Below are positions 43,584 through 53,186 of a stretch of 64,000 bases of DNA, piece by piece. Below the pieces are notes generated by a model. That model was given only the letters and a program-made list of their open reading frames with translations, was not told where the DNA came from and searched no databases. The position numbers were made by a program, and so were the translations under genes. Source of the stretch: CAWAMR01 sp963783095 (GTDB taxonomy: Bacteria; Planctomycetota; Planctomycetia; Gemmatales; Gemmataceae); contig CAWAMR010000016.1 in assembly GCA_963783095.1 (NCBI GenBank), positions 248,001 to 312,000 of the forward strand, written 5' to 3'. Numbering within the stretch: the first letter of the stretch is position 1; each line of letters begins with the position of its first letter.

Positions 43584-43985
43584 ATGGGAACACAAACAAC
43601 TATTAGTGAGACGGAACTCGCGGTACTCAAGGTGCTCTGGGAGATCGGCACGGCAACGGTGCGAGACCTGTTGCAGCCTCTTTCACAACAAGGGCGAAAT
43701 TGGGCATATACCACACTCCAGACGTTGCTGAATCGCCTACAGGCCAAAGGTTACGTCAGTTGCGACAAGACCGGCCCGGCACACATCTACCGCTCGGCGG
43801 TGTCGCGCGATGAGTTGTTGCAGCAGCGCTTACATACCCTCGCAGATGAACTCTGTGAAGGAACTGCGTCGCCCTTGGTCCTGGCGCTGGTAGAGGGTGG
43901 CCGATTTACTTCCGAAGAGATTGAGCAGTTCCGGAAATTGTTGGATCAACTCGATGAAACCTCACACCGCAAGAAGGGCAGGTGA
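43584..43985 (+). CDS. BlaI/MecI-family transcriptional repressor
   Basis: Intact 133-residue winged-helix repressor. The opening ISETELAVLKVLWEIGTATV, the recognition part WAYTTLQTLLNRLQAKGYVS and the wing CDKTGPAHIYRSAVSRDE are typical; the C-terminal helices form the dimer domain where BlaI is cleaved on induction. It overlaps or abuts the M56 protease gene (TGA at 43983-43985, next ATG 43991), the usual repressor-sensor pair. In planctomycetes such pairs are common and often not linked to a beta-lactamase; none is seen here. Confidence 0.9.
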   Translation: MGTQTTISETELAVLKVLWEIGTATVRDLLQPLSQQGRNWAYTTLQTLLNRLQAKGYVSCDKTGPAHIYRSAVSRDELLQQRLHTLADELCEGTASPLVLALVEGGRFTSEEIEQFRKLLDQLDETSHRKKGR

Positions 43986-43990
43986 TTGCC

Positions 43991-45986
43991 ATGCTCAGTT
44001 GCTTGCTCTGGAATAGTGCTATCGCCGCACTAATGGCCGTGTGTTTGATCTTCGCCGGGCGATGTTTGCGCCTGACTCCCGCCACCCGGCACGCGCTGTG
44101 GCTGGTCGTGCTGGTTAAATTGCTCTCTCCGATCGGCCTGATCTGGTCGGTGCCGTTGCCTTTCGACCCGCCGGTAGAAATGGCCATGACGCCTTCGACG
44201 GAAAACGAGGCGGAAACGGTTTCGACAACCGAGGCGGTTTATGTCATCTCTCTGACCGAACACGAAGGCGAGGCGCTGACAATTGAATCGCCCCTGCAAT
44301 CCGAAACGGCAAATGCGCTGAGATCGCCGAACCGGCATTCTTCAACCGCCCTGCGCTGGGTCCAATCGCTTTCGGTTTGGCTACTGATGTTATGGTTTGC
44401 AGGCTCCCTCGTTGTGGCCTGGCGCTATCTGGTTCAGACGGTTCGCTTTGCCCACTTTGCCCGGCGCGGCAAGATTGCCGGGAACTGGCTCAAACGACCC
44501 ATTGAAGAGTTGGCTCAGAAACTCGGCGTGCGCAATGCCGGAAGTTCGCATCGTTTCAGGTCTGGCCTCGCCGGTGGTGTGGTGTCTATTTCGGCCCGTG
44601 CTCTTGTGGCCGAAGGGATTGCAGAATCATTTGAAAGAGGGAGGGCGAGAAGCGGTTCTCGTGCATGAACTCGCTCACCTTCGTCGCCGCGATCACCTCT
44701 GGCGCTGGGTCGAAATGCTGGCAGCTGTCGTTCACTGGTGGAACCCGTTATTCTGGCTGGCCCGCCGGCAGATGCGTTTCCAGGCCGAATTGGCTTGCGA
44801 TGCCTGGGTCATGGGCACATTGCCCGGCCATCGGCGCGACTATGCGGAAGCGCTGTTGGATGTCTGTCAACGATGTTCACGTCCCGCTGCACCGACACCC
44901 GCTGTGGGGGTTGGCGGCGAGGGCAAGAAAATGCTGGAAAGGAGACTCTCCATGATTATGAGAGAAACGGTCCCCCATCGCGTCGCGAACGGGGCGAAGT
45001 TGTTTGTCGTTTTGTTGGCTATGGCCGCTCTGCCCGCGTGGACGCTCGGCCAGCCCAAACCGGAACCCAAACCGGGCGAGAAGCCCGAAGCGAAAGCCAC
45101 TCTTAAACTCCAGGGCGGCCCGATCGAATTTCAATTCGTTCCGGATGGGAAAATCCAAAAGAAGGTTGGCGACGAATTGTTGAAGGCGCTCAATCTCGAA
45201 ATTGAGTCACTCATCGTGCTCGAAGAAAACGGCAAACAGAACTCGGACGCGAAAGCCAAGGAAATCGAAGCGAAGATCAAGGAATTGACGGCCCAACTGG
45301 AAAAACTCAAGGCAATGAAGGCGCAGGCCGAGAAAGCGAAACAGCCCGGCAAACCCGGTGAAGGCGTTCCATTCAAGATGCTTTTTCGGACTGTGGATGT
45401 CGGCGAGCCGAGAATAGTTATCATTGGCGAGGACGGCAAAGAAATATTGAAGGGTCTCAAGGTGCTTGTGAATCCCGGCAAGGAAGGACCGAAGCCGGAA
45501 GTCAGGGAAGTCAAACCTGCCAAACCTGGGGAAGGTCTGCGCTTCATGATCGAAAACGTCAAGGATGGCAAACCAGGGGTCATTATCATCGGTGAGGGGA
45601 AGAAGGAACCCCCAACTCCAAAAACCGCAGCCAAGATCAAGATCGATCCGATCCAACTGCACTTCGATTCAGCGACTATTCACGGTGGGGATGGAATTCG
45701 AGGAATTTTCTTGATGACACCAGGGAACAAATCGATCGTCTTGACACGAACTACCTACAAACTTCCCAAGGAAAAAGCAGTTGCCCTGGAGGCTTATTTG
45801 AAGGCACAGGTCAAGGCCAAAGTGTTGGAGACGAAAGTCGAAGGCGAAGGATTGACGGTAACAACCACGCCGGAGACGCAAAAAACAGTGGAAGCGCTCG
45901 TGAACCTCATCGTGGGACCGAAACCCATGACCTTCAATTTACAATTTGAACCGAGCATCAAGCCCGGCCCGAAAGCCAAGCCGTAG
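43991..45986 (+). CDS. M56 (BlaR1-like) membrane metallopeptidase (one frameshift)
   Basis: Sensor protease that would inactivate the upstream repressor. N-terminal helices (LLWNSAIAALMAVCLIFAGR, HALWLVVLVKLLSPIGLIWS), then after a frame change near 44540 the zinc motif AVLVHELAHLRRRDHLWRWV (HExxH) and VHWWNPLFWLARRQMRFQAE with the downstream Glu of ELACDAW. A further helix (KLFVVLLAMAALPAWTLG) leads into a periplasmic part rich in Lys, Pro and Glu with a coiled coil (AKEIEAKIKELTAQLEKLKA). There is no penicillin-binding domain, so the signal sensed is unknown. Confidence 0.85.
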
Positions 45987-46009
45987 CTTGCAACCTGCGA
46001 AGATCGTTC

Positions 46010-46059
46010 GTAGTTCTTCATTTGGGCGGTCTTCAAAAACCGCCTGAAAGCGGAACTAC
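46010..46059. terminator. nested hairpin after the M56 gene, probable terminator
   Basis: Outer arms GTAGTTC (46010-46016) and GAACTAC (46053-46059) enclose GGCGGT ... ACCGCC (46025-46044). It starts 24 bases after the stop at 45986. There is an A-rich rather than T-rich flank, so efficiency is uncertain. Confidence 0.5.
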
Positions 46060-46067
46060 AAACCTAA

Positions 46068-46706
46068 AAAACGGCTCTTTTTCTTAGCCATTTTGACAAA
46101 GGGGATTGCCCTGTTGCGGCGGCCTTCAACCAACCCTTGTTGTTGCACGTTTCCGGGAAGAGCGTAGACTACACCAATAGATTCCCGTCCGCGCCGCCGA
46201 TCAACGCTTTAGCGTCGACGAGAAGGGGGTTGTTGGTGCAAAATGCATCCGTTGGTGACAAGCCGACTCCTCCAAGCGGTACGACAAACTGCGATGCCAC
46301 AGTCACCACCGCTTCGGCTACGGAATACATTCTGAAAAGCTCGTTGAAGGCACAGAATTATATTTACGGCGAATTGGTGGCGGACGGAGAAGTCTCCTTT
46401 ATCATCGAAAACCTTCCAGCCGATGGAACAGGTTGCCCAGGCTATTGGATGTTCCCTCAGATGATGGCGCATTTTGGGAGCGGTTTGAAAGCTGTGCAAG
46501 GCAATTGGACTTACGGTTCGAATTTGGCCACGATAAATTCCTTGACTGCCGGTGGTGCAATGACCATCGAGCAGGCAGCTACCCAGACTTTCACCGGAAT
46601 GAATGCGGCATTATTTGGTTTCCAGACAGTGGTGATGGATCCCATTAACCCACCTCAGGGAACTCCTGGGAACTACACGAAAATTCACCTCAAATTCACG
46701 ATGTAA
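46068..46706 (+). pseudogene. 5'-truncated protein, possible C-terminal toxin module
   Basis: An open frame from just after a TAA at 46065 to 46706 with no ATG and no ribosome site at its upstream end (HFDKGDCPVAAAFNQPLLLH begins mid-protein). The body is a compact domain: ATEYILKSSLKAQNYIYGEL, CPGYWMFPQMMAHFGSGLKA, VQGNWTYGSNLATINSLTAG and TPGNYTKIHLKFTM. The following gene has a strong ribosome site and resembles small partner proteins. This arrangement matches displaced C-terminal toxin modules of RHS/contact-dependent systems with an immunity gene. Toxin identity is inference; no known toxin motif was matched. Confidence 0.45.
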
Positions 46707-46722
46707 ACCAGAGGAGGAAACA

Positions 46723-47178
46723 GTGGAAAACACAAAATTGGAACTGGTTTCTCAACTCCGACAAATGGCCCATCAGGGGCATACTCCAGCACGAATGTTG
46801 CGTGAAATGATACCGCTTCTCGGGCCCGGAATCCCGCACAAACTTACCTTGATCGCACACATGAGAAAGGCATTCTGTCTTTCTCTCGCGGAGGCCAAAC
46901 CTATTGCAGGTTGGTCGGCGGACGCAATGGCTGAATTGTCAGATGATCAGATAAACAACTTGATAAAGCCAGCAATTGCAAAAAATAAGGTTCGCTGGGA
47001 CCAACAAATCAAATGCGCATCTTTGAAATACGCCAGTCGCCGCCGTTGTCGGCCATCATCATGCCGTATTTCTTCAGCCCCTTCAGAATCGCCTGCGCAT
47101 GTGGCGAGAAACCGCTCGTGTCGAAATCGGCCCGCAATCGAAACCGTTCGCCCATGCGAGGAAGATTCCCATCTGTGA
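46723..47178 (+). CDS. possible immunity-type partner protein, 3' end disrupted
   Basis: GTG start with AGGAGG 7 bases upstream, 16 bases after the toxin-like frame. The first about 95 residues form a clear helical domain: ELVSQLRQMAHQGHTPARML, REMIPLLGPGIPHKLTLIAH and SLAEAKPIAGWSADAMAELS. After about 47008 the sequence runs into an unrelated gene fragment read in the wrong strand, so residues beyond NKVRWDQQIK are not real. The true C-terminus is probably lost or shortened. Partner role inferred from position only. Confidence 0.45.
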   Translation: MENTKLELVSQLRQMAHQGHTPARMLREMIPLLGPGIPHKLTLIAHMRKAFCLSLAEAKPIAGWSADAMAELSDDQINNLIKPAIAKNKVRWDQQIKCASLKYASRRRCRPSSCRISSAPSESPAHVARNRSCRNRPAIETVRPCEEDSHL

Positions 47179-47443
47179 GTCTGCTGGCAAAGTGAGTGGC
47201 AGGATAGACGTAGGCTTTTCGAGAGCGTCGAACTGTGAAGCGCATGGCATGTTCCACCATACCGCGTTCCACTTCATCGAAACGAACCACCGCCGGGAAA
47301 ATAGGTAATCCTGCCGCATCGGAAGATGTCCAGCCATCCGGCCGAAGCTTGTTGGTTTTCAGATCGAAGGTCGCCGAGCAAGATGCCTCCCAGCCTTGCT
47401 CGCCCCTACGGCCCTGCCAGAATTCGTGAAGCAGCCCTCGCAA
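47009..47443 (-). pseudogene. internal fragment of a conserved secreted-type protein
   Basis: A 3'-truncated and probably 5'-truncated piece on the minus strand. It contains ATFDLKTNKLRPDGWTSSDA, FPAVVRFDEVERGMVEHAMR and FRLRADFDTSGFSPHAQAIL then KGLKKYGMMMADNGGDW, a pattern I recognise from larger planctomycete/acidobacterial proteins of unknown function. The fragment stops abruptly at ISKMRI where the upstream plus-strand gene also breaks, marking a junction near 47010. Confidence 0.6.
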
Positions 47444-47627
47444 AGTGGACGTCGATTCGAATTACCATTTGGCGTCGGAATACCACATCACTGCAATACC
47501 CAAGTTAATGATCTTTCGCGACGGCAAAAACGTTTACGAACATACCGGCACCTGTTCGGAAATAGAATTGCGCAATGAATTGAAAAAACACACCAAAACA
47601 AATGCTGGGAAACCCATGAATCGATGA
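47436..47627 (+). pseudogene. C-terminal fragment of a thioredoxin
   Basis: The frame reads KVDVDSNYHLASEYHITAIP then KLMIFRDGKNVYEHTG and ELRNELKKH, which is the second half of a thioredoxin including the cis-Pro (TAIP). The first half with the CxxC site is missing; a stop lies just upstream and the preceding bases belong to another gene fragment. It is therefore inactive as it stands. Confidence 0.7.
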
Positions 47628-47759
47628 TTCTCCGACACCTCGTAGATCATTCCGGGTTAAATTCTGGTAAGATCATAATCCGAGCTTCGCACTCGCTGCA
47701 CTCGATCAAAAGACTCGTTGGTTTTTGCCATCAACGTGCATTCTGAAAGGTTGCGGACA

Positions 47760-50464
47760 ATGTCTCATCCGCTTTCTCTTTTGGTTCTCCTGGTAGCCAT
47801 CACTTTCCTGACCTTCGCGCCAGCCCCTGGCGCAGCAATTCGATCCGGCAAGGGCTTTCAAAAAAGGCGATGCCAACAGCGACAACAAAATGAGCTTCAA
47901 GGAATTTGAGATGCTCACCAAGAACTTGCCGCGCCTCAAGGATAATCCCGCTTTGGCCAAAATATTGTTCGGGCGTTTGGATGCTGATAAGAATGGGTTT
48001 CTTTCGCTGGATGAGTTCAAGAAGATTACCGATTTCAAAAAGCAAAACGACCCAGTGCCCAAGCCCAAGGTAAATCCCAAGGAGAAACCGGCTTCTGCGG
48101 ATCAACTGGCGTTCTTCGAAAAGAAGATTCGCCCCGTCCTCGTCGCCCATTGCTACGAATGCCATTCTCAGGAGTCCGGAAAAAACAAGGGCGGCTTGCT
48201 CCTCGATAGCCGGGAGGGGATTCGTAAAGGCGGCGAGACCGGGCCTGCGGTTGTGCCGGGCAGCGTGAAAGACAGCCTGCTTATCAAGGCCATTCACCAC
48301 ACCGACAAGAACTTGCAAATGCCCAAGGAAAAACTTTCCAATGAAATCATTGGCGATTTTGAAAAGTGGGTGGCGCTGGGAGCGGCCGACCCGCGCGATA
48401 ATTCGGCAAAGATCGCCAAACAGGAACTCGATATCGAAAAGGGCCGGCAGTTCTGGGCGTTTCAACCCGTGAAAATGCCGGCAGCACCCAAGGTCAAGGA
48501 TTCCGCCTGGCCGCGCAGCGACCTGGATCGTCACCTGCTCGCAACTCTGGAAGCAAGGGGCCTGAAACCGGTTGCCGATGCCGATTGCTATACCCTCATT
48601 CGCCGCGTTTACTTCGATCTCATCGGGCTTCCTCCGCCTCCGGAAGAGGTTCAGAGGTTTGCCAAGGAATATGCAGCTCAACCGGGACCGGCACTGGAGA
48701 GAGTGGTCGATCAATTACTGGCTTCGCCCCAGTACGGGGAGCGCTGGGGCCGACACTGGCTGGATGTTGCTCGCTACGCCGAATCGACGGGACGATCGGT
48801 CAACTTCAATTTCCCGCACGCCTGGCGCTATCGCGATTACGTCATCGCCGCGTTCAACGCCGATAAGCCATACGATCAGTTCATCCAAGAGCAACTTGCC
48901 GGCGATCTGTTACCGGCCCGCGATGAACGGGAGAAAGCCAATCATCAGATCGCCACCGGGTTTCTCGCCATCGGCCCCAAGTCGATCAACGAACGGGTAT
49001 CGCTTCAGTTTCAGATGGACGTCGTCGATGAACAGATCGACGCTACATTCCAGGCTTTTCAGGGGTTGACCGTCGCTTGTGCCCGCTGTCACGATCACAA
49101 GTTCGACCCGATCCCCACCAAGGACTATTACGCTCTGGCGGGCATCTTCCGGAGCACGGAGACCTGTTACGGGACGGTTCGCATCGTTCAAGCCAATCAC
49201 CCCTCCCCTTTGATCGAGGTTCCTGCCCACCTCAAGCTCTCGACGCACGATGAACCTCTCACCGATGAGCAGCGCCAAAAAATGTTCAAGCAGATGGAGG
49301 AGATCAAGAAACAAACGCAAGAGCGCCTCAAGGCCGAAGGGCAAGCTGGAAAATTCAATGTTGCCAACATTCTTGCGAACTCGAGGATAAGCCTGATTGA
49401 AAACAAACTGGCCGGCTATGAGGCGGATGGCACGCCCAAGACCTTTATCATGGGAGTGCGGGAGCGTTCCCGTCCCGCCGACAGCCCGATTTACGTTCGC
49501 GGTGAAGTCGACCATCCTGCCGAGGCAGCTGCGCGCGGCTTCGTTCAGGTAGTCACCCGGCAACAACCCAAAATCTCCAATGGAAGCGGCCGACTGGAAC
49601 TGGCGCTGGATCGCATCGAAGGAGAACCCGCTGACCGCGCGGGTCATGGCCAATCGCATTTGGCTGCATCTGTTCGGTCGTGGCCTTGTCCCGACGCCCG
49701 ATAACTTCGGTGCTTCCGGCCGGCCGGCGACTCATCCGGAGCTACTCGACTACCTCGCGACATCGTTCATGGACAATGGCTGGTCCACAAAGAAGCTCAT
49801 CAAGCAAATCGTGATGAGCCGGGCTTATCAACTCGATTCACGATCCGACGCTCAAAACGCCGAGATCGATCCCGATAACGCGATGGTCTGGCGCATGAGC
49901 AAACTCCGACTGGAAGCCGAGGCCATTCGGGATGGGATGCTCAGTATCGCCGGCACGATGGAATCAACACCACCGAAAATCTCTCCGATCGCCAAGGCCG
50001 GCGAAGGGCCGACGCAATTCATCTTTCGTTCCGCCGCGAAGGAATTGGACGGTCGAACGCCGTGCCGTTCGGTTTATTTGCCGATCTTGCGGGATCTGTT
50101 GCCGGATGTTTTGTCGCAGTTCGATTTCCCCGATCCGAGTTTGCCGGCAGGGGAACGATCGGTGACGACCGTCCCTTCGCAAAGCCTGTTCTTGATGAAT
50201 AATCCCTTCGTGATCCAGCAAGCCCAGGCCGCTGCCGATCGCATTCTGGCATCAAGTTCGGATGCGAACCATCGGATCGAACAGGCTTACTTGCGGTTCT
50301 ACTCTCGACCGCCGAGCGAAAAAGAAGCGAAAGCCGCCAAGGAGTTTTTGACCAGGTACGGTGAAGCGGCCAAGAAAAGATCACCACAACAACAGGAACG
50401 CTCCGCGTGGACCGCATTGTGCCAGGCGCTCTTCGGAAGCGCGGACTTCCTCTATCGAAATTGA
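47760..50464 (+). CDS. PSD1-type planctomycete cytochrome: EF-hand, PSCyt1, DUF1549, DUF1553 (two frameshifts)
   Basis: Exported protein: signal SLLVLLVAITFLTFAPAPGA, then after a frame change near 47850 an EF-hand pair (KKGDANSDNKMSFKEF, GRLDADKNGFLSLDEF), a c-type haem motif VAHCYECHS, the DUF1549 domain (RRVYFDLIGLPPPPEEVQRF, WLDVARYAESTGRSVNF, and a second CARCHDHKFDPIPTKDYYAL haem-like CxxCH) and, after a change near 49590, DUF1553 (RVMANRIWLHLFGRGLVPTP, SRAYQLDSR, SLFLMNNPFVIQQAQAAADR). This architecture is specific to Planctomycetes and relatives; it is linked to polysaccharide breakdown, but the reaction is unproven. It is followed by its usual DUF1501 partner. Confidence 0.88.
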
Positions 50465-50475
50465 TGTTGAATTAT

Positions 50476-50603
50476 AAACTAACCACAGAGTCACAGAGAA
50501 CACCGAGAAGACACAATACAGAGTGAAAAAAGAATCTTGCATCAACCATGCCGCTGTGAGTCGGACTATGGCTTCTCTGTGTTCTCTGTGACTCTGTGGT
50601 TAG
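50476..50603. repeat. CACAGAGTCACAGAG inverted repeat, copy 2
   Basis: Left arm CTAACCACAGAGTCACAGAG then AACACCGAGAAG; right arm CTTCTCTGTGTTCTCTGTGA then CTCTGTGGTTAG. The middle differs from copy 1 at 34128. It fills the PSD1-DUF1501 gap, in a pair normally cotranscribed. Confidence 0.8.
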
Positions 50604-50633
50604 AACGATTTTATTTCCAACCACGGACCAGCA

Positions 50634-52013
50634 ATGAACCCTTATCTTTCTCGTCGAACACTGCTGAAGACGACCGCTTCCGGGTTTGGTTATCTGGCCT
50701 TTGCGGGCTTGACCACCTGGGCTGCCGAGAAGGAGAAGGCGAAATCGCCTCTCGCACCCAAGAAGCCCCACTTTGAGCCGAAAGCCAAACGGGTCATTTT
50801 CCTTTGTATGGACGGAGCGCCGTCGCACGTCGATACCTTCGACTACAAACCGAAATTGACTGCGGATGACGGCAAGGCCTTTGGCAAAGGTCGATTATTC
50901 AACGCCAAACTGCTCGGCTCACCCTGGAAGTTTTCCCAGCACGGCAAAAGCGGCCTGTGGATTTCAGAACTGTTTCCCAATGTGGCCAAACATGCCGATG
51001 AACTCTGTTTGCTGCACGGCATGCATACCGATGTCCCCGCTCATCCCCAGGCCTTCGTGCAAATGCATACCGGCATCTCCCAGTTTCCGCGCCCTTCGAT
51101 GGGGGCGTGGACGCTCTACGGTCTCGGCACCGAGAACGAAAGCTTGCCGGGCTTTATAACTCTGTGCCCGGCGGTCAATAATGGCGGCCCGCTCAATTAT
51201 GGCAGTTCGTTTCTACCGGCGATTTATCAGGGGACGCGCATCGGCTTCGGCAATCGGCCCGTAACCGATGCCAAGGCCGCCAACATTGCCAATCCAGCGC
51301 AATCCTCGGATGCGCAACGGGTGCAACTCGATTTCTTGAAATCGCTCAATCAAGCCACCCTCGAACGCGATTCCACCCATGCCGGTGTTGAGGGAATGAT
51401 CGAGTCCTACGAACTGGCCTTCCGGATGCAGAGCGCGATGCCGGCCTTGATGGACATCTCCAACGAAACAAAGGCGACCAAACAACAATATGGCGTCGGT
51501 GACACCCCGACCGACAGCTTTGGCCGGCAATGTCTTTTGGCCCGGCGCTTTGCCGAAGCGGGTGTGCGGTTTATCGAGATTTCGCACGGCGGCTGGGATC
51601 AACATCGCAATCTGAGAACGGACCTCGCCAAGAATTGCAACGCGGTGGATAAGCCGATCGCCGGGCTTTTGGCCGACCTGAAAGTGCGCGGCATGTTGAA
51701 GGATACGCTGGTGATCTGGGGTGGTGAATTTGGCAGAACGCCCACTGCGCAAAACGGTGACGGCCGCGATCATAACTCCAAGGGCTACACGATGTGGATG
51801 GCCGGAGGCGGGATGAAGGCCGGGCTAGCCTATGGTCAGACCGATGAATACGGCGCAGAGGCCGTAGAAGGCAAAATTCACATCCATGATTGGCACGCTA
51901 CTATTCTCCATTTGCTGGGGTTGGATCACGAGAAGCTGACCTATCGGCATGCCGGGCGCGAGATGCGGCTAACGGATGTGAAGGGCAAAGTTGTCAAAGA
52001 GATCATTGCTTAG
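50634..52013 (+). CDS. Tat-exported DUF1501 (sulfatase-like) protein
   Basis: Intact 459-residue protein. The Tat signal is SRRTLLKTTASGFGYLAFAG. The body follows DUF1501: RVIFLCMDGAPSHVDTFDYK, MHTDVPAHPQAFVQMHTG, DSFGRQCLLARRFAEAGVRF, SHGGWDQHRN and DTLVIWGGEFGRTPTAQNGD then GRDHNSKGYTMWMAGGG. The fold is alkaline-phosphatase/sulfatase-like, with metal-binding Asp and His residues conserved, but the catalytic sulfatase Cys/Ser is not evident. It is the standard partner of the upstream PSD1 protein. The inverted repeat of the 50476 family lies between them. Confidence 0.92.
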   Translation: MNPYLSRRTLLKTTASGFGYLAFAGLTTWAAEKEKAKSPLAPKKPHFEPKAKRVIFLCMDGAPSHVDTFDYKPKLTADDGKAFGKGRLFNAKLLGSPWKFSQHGKSGLWISELFPNVAKHADELCLLHGMHTDVPAHPQAFVQMHTGISQFPRPSMGAWTLYGLGTENESLPGFITLCPAVNNGGPLNYGSSFLPAIYQGTRIGFGNRPVTDAKAANIANPAQSSDAQRVQLDFLKSLNQATLERDSTHAGVEGMIESYELAFRMQSAMPALMDISNETKATKQQYGVGDTPTDSFGRQCLLARRFAEAGVRFIEISHGGWDQHRNLRTDLAKNCNAVDKPIAGLLADLKVRGMLKDTLVIWGGEFGRTPTAQNGDGRDHNSKGYTMWMAGGGMKAGLAYGQTDEYGAEAVEGKIHIHDWHATILHLLGLDHEKLTYRHAGREMRLTDVKGKVVKEIIA

Positions 52014-52041
52014 AGCCTGTTGCAAATCAACCTGCAAGTAG

Positions 52042-52069
52042 GGCGGGTCGAGGCTTTGCGAGGCCCGCC
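52042..52069 (+). terminator. GC-rich hairpin after DUF1501, weak terminator candidate
   Basis: GGCGGG (52042-52047) pairs with CCCGCC (52064-52069) with partial pairing inside (TCGAGG/GCGAGG is imperfect). It is 29 bases after the stop. No T-run follows. Confidence 0.35.
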
Positions 52070-52123
52070 ATAAACCGCCTAGATTCCATATTTTGGTCTC
52101 GCGGGACGCGGGAAGGAGGTGTT

Positions 52124-52435
52124 GTGGCCATCACGCGAGTGGAGTTAGTGGCCGTCGGAGGGGGGCAGCCTTACGTCCTGGCGCTGCCGATGGTCCTTGT
52201 CGGCAGCAAATCGGATTGCGACATCCGTATTGAGGGCGAGGGGGTGCCTGCGATGTGCTGTGTCGTGGCGCTGACGGACGACTTGGTGTTGCTGCGGGAT
52301 CTAGACACCGACGCCATCCGTGTCAACGGCCAGCGCGCTCGCCGGGCCGTGCTGCTGCCCGACGACAGGCTGTCTATTGGCTCACGCGAGTTCCTGGTGC
52401 GTTATGAGTGCCCGCTCCAACTTGGTGGCCCGTAA
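52124..52435 (+). CDS. small FHA-domain-like protein
   Basis: A 103-residue protein starting at GTG 52124 after GGAAGGAGGT. It reads as a nearly complete FHA domain: PMVLVGSKSDCDIRIEGEGV (strands 3-4 with the Gly-Ser pair), the CCVVALTDDLVLLRDLDTDA segment in place of the usual SxxH and strand 5, VNGQRARRAVLLPDDRLSIG and SREFLVRYE. FHA domains bind phosphothreonine. The usual Arg before the Gly-Ser and the His after it are not evident, so phosphopeptide binding may be altered. No kinase gene is adjacent. Confidence 0.65.
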   Translation: MAITRVELVAVGGGQPYVLALPMVLVGSKSDCDIRIEGEGVPAMCCVVALTDDLVLLRDLDTDAIRVNGQRARRAVLLPDDRLSIGSREFLVRYECPLQLGGP

Positions 52436-52651
52436 ATGCTTGGCCGATAAGCCGCCGCTCACGGTGGGGAACGGACCTTCCTCCGCCTCCTCAGCCATCA
52501 AAAGCGGCCGAAGATGAGGACGCACGGAATCGTCGTATGTCCCAGATACTCGTTCAATGCCTTGCTCCATTCCCCTCTCGCATCCACGCCCGGCCTTGGT
52601 GTACAATTCCTCCAAGCGACCGTCGCGACATTCGAGCAGCAAAGGATTCAA

Positions 52652-53146
52652 ATGGCGATTCAACGGCCCAGTGGATTCGTCTTCATTATGATCTATCACT
52701 GGATCGCTACCGTCATCTTGGTCGCGACCGGGGCGGGCTTGCTTCACGACGCGTTCATGGACGATTTCAACATTCCCCCACTTTTCCTAATCGCGTACAT
52801 CCTGGCGGCGGGAATGCTGGGCCTCAGTCTCTGGTGTTGTCTGCTCGGCTGGCTGCTTCACACTCGGTATTCCCCGTGTGCCCGGTGCGTCGAAATAACT
52901 CACGGATGCATCGCCGTGTTGACGGGATTGTTTTCGTTGATATGTCTCGGAGTGTCGCTCTACGTTTTCATTGAAATCCGTCTTAACCCGGGTAACTTTA
53001 GAGGTGAGGCGGGCATGGGCGGGTTCCTGGTTTGTGCCGGAGCGGTAGTGGGGGCTGCCGCCTTGCTCCTTGTCTTCGGGTCGATCTGGGTCATGCGCTG
53101 CTTCGCCGCCGCGAGGCGAAGCAGTTCTTGGGTGCATGACGGATGA
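52652..53146 (+). CDS. four-helix membrane protein of unknown function
   Basis: About 164 residues from ATG 52652 (AAAGGA lies 9 bases upstream). Four predicted helices: FIMIYHWIATVILVATGAGL, PLFLIAYILAAGMLGLSLWC, CIAVLTGLFSLICLGVSLYV and FLVCAGAVVGAAALLLVFGS. A CARCVEITHGC Cys/His cluster lies between helices 2 and 3 and could bind a metal, which is inference. Family not recognised. The stop at 53146 lies just ahead of the 39-base repeated segment that forms the start of the macro-domain gene. Confidence 0.55.
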   Translation: MAIQRPSGFVFIMIYHWIATVILVATGAGLLHDAFMDDFNIPPLFLIAYILAAGMLGLSLWCCLLGWLLHTRYSPCARCVEITHGCIAVLTGLFSLICLGVSLYVFIEIRLNPGNFRGEAGMGGFLVCAGAVVGAAALLLVFGSIWVMRCFAAARRSSSWVHDG

Positions 53147-53147
53147 A

Positions 53148-53186
53148 GAAGAGGGTCTTCACACAATGACTTTTGAAACCGAAATC
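53148..53186. repeat. 39-base segment shared with 58302-58340 (copy A)
   Basis: Starts GAAGAGGGTCTTCACACAAT and covers the leader and the first seven codons (MTFETEI) of the macro-domain gene. 37 of 39 bases match copy B, where the same leader starts a different short frame (MTFETKI). Confidence 0.85.

Noticed and set aside
43584..45986. Beta-lactam resistance operon
   Set aside because: No beta-lactamase or penicillin-binding sensor domain is present; only the BlaI/M56 control pair is seen.
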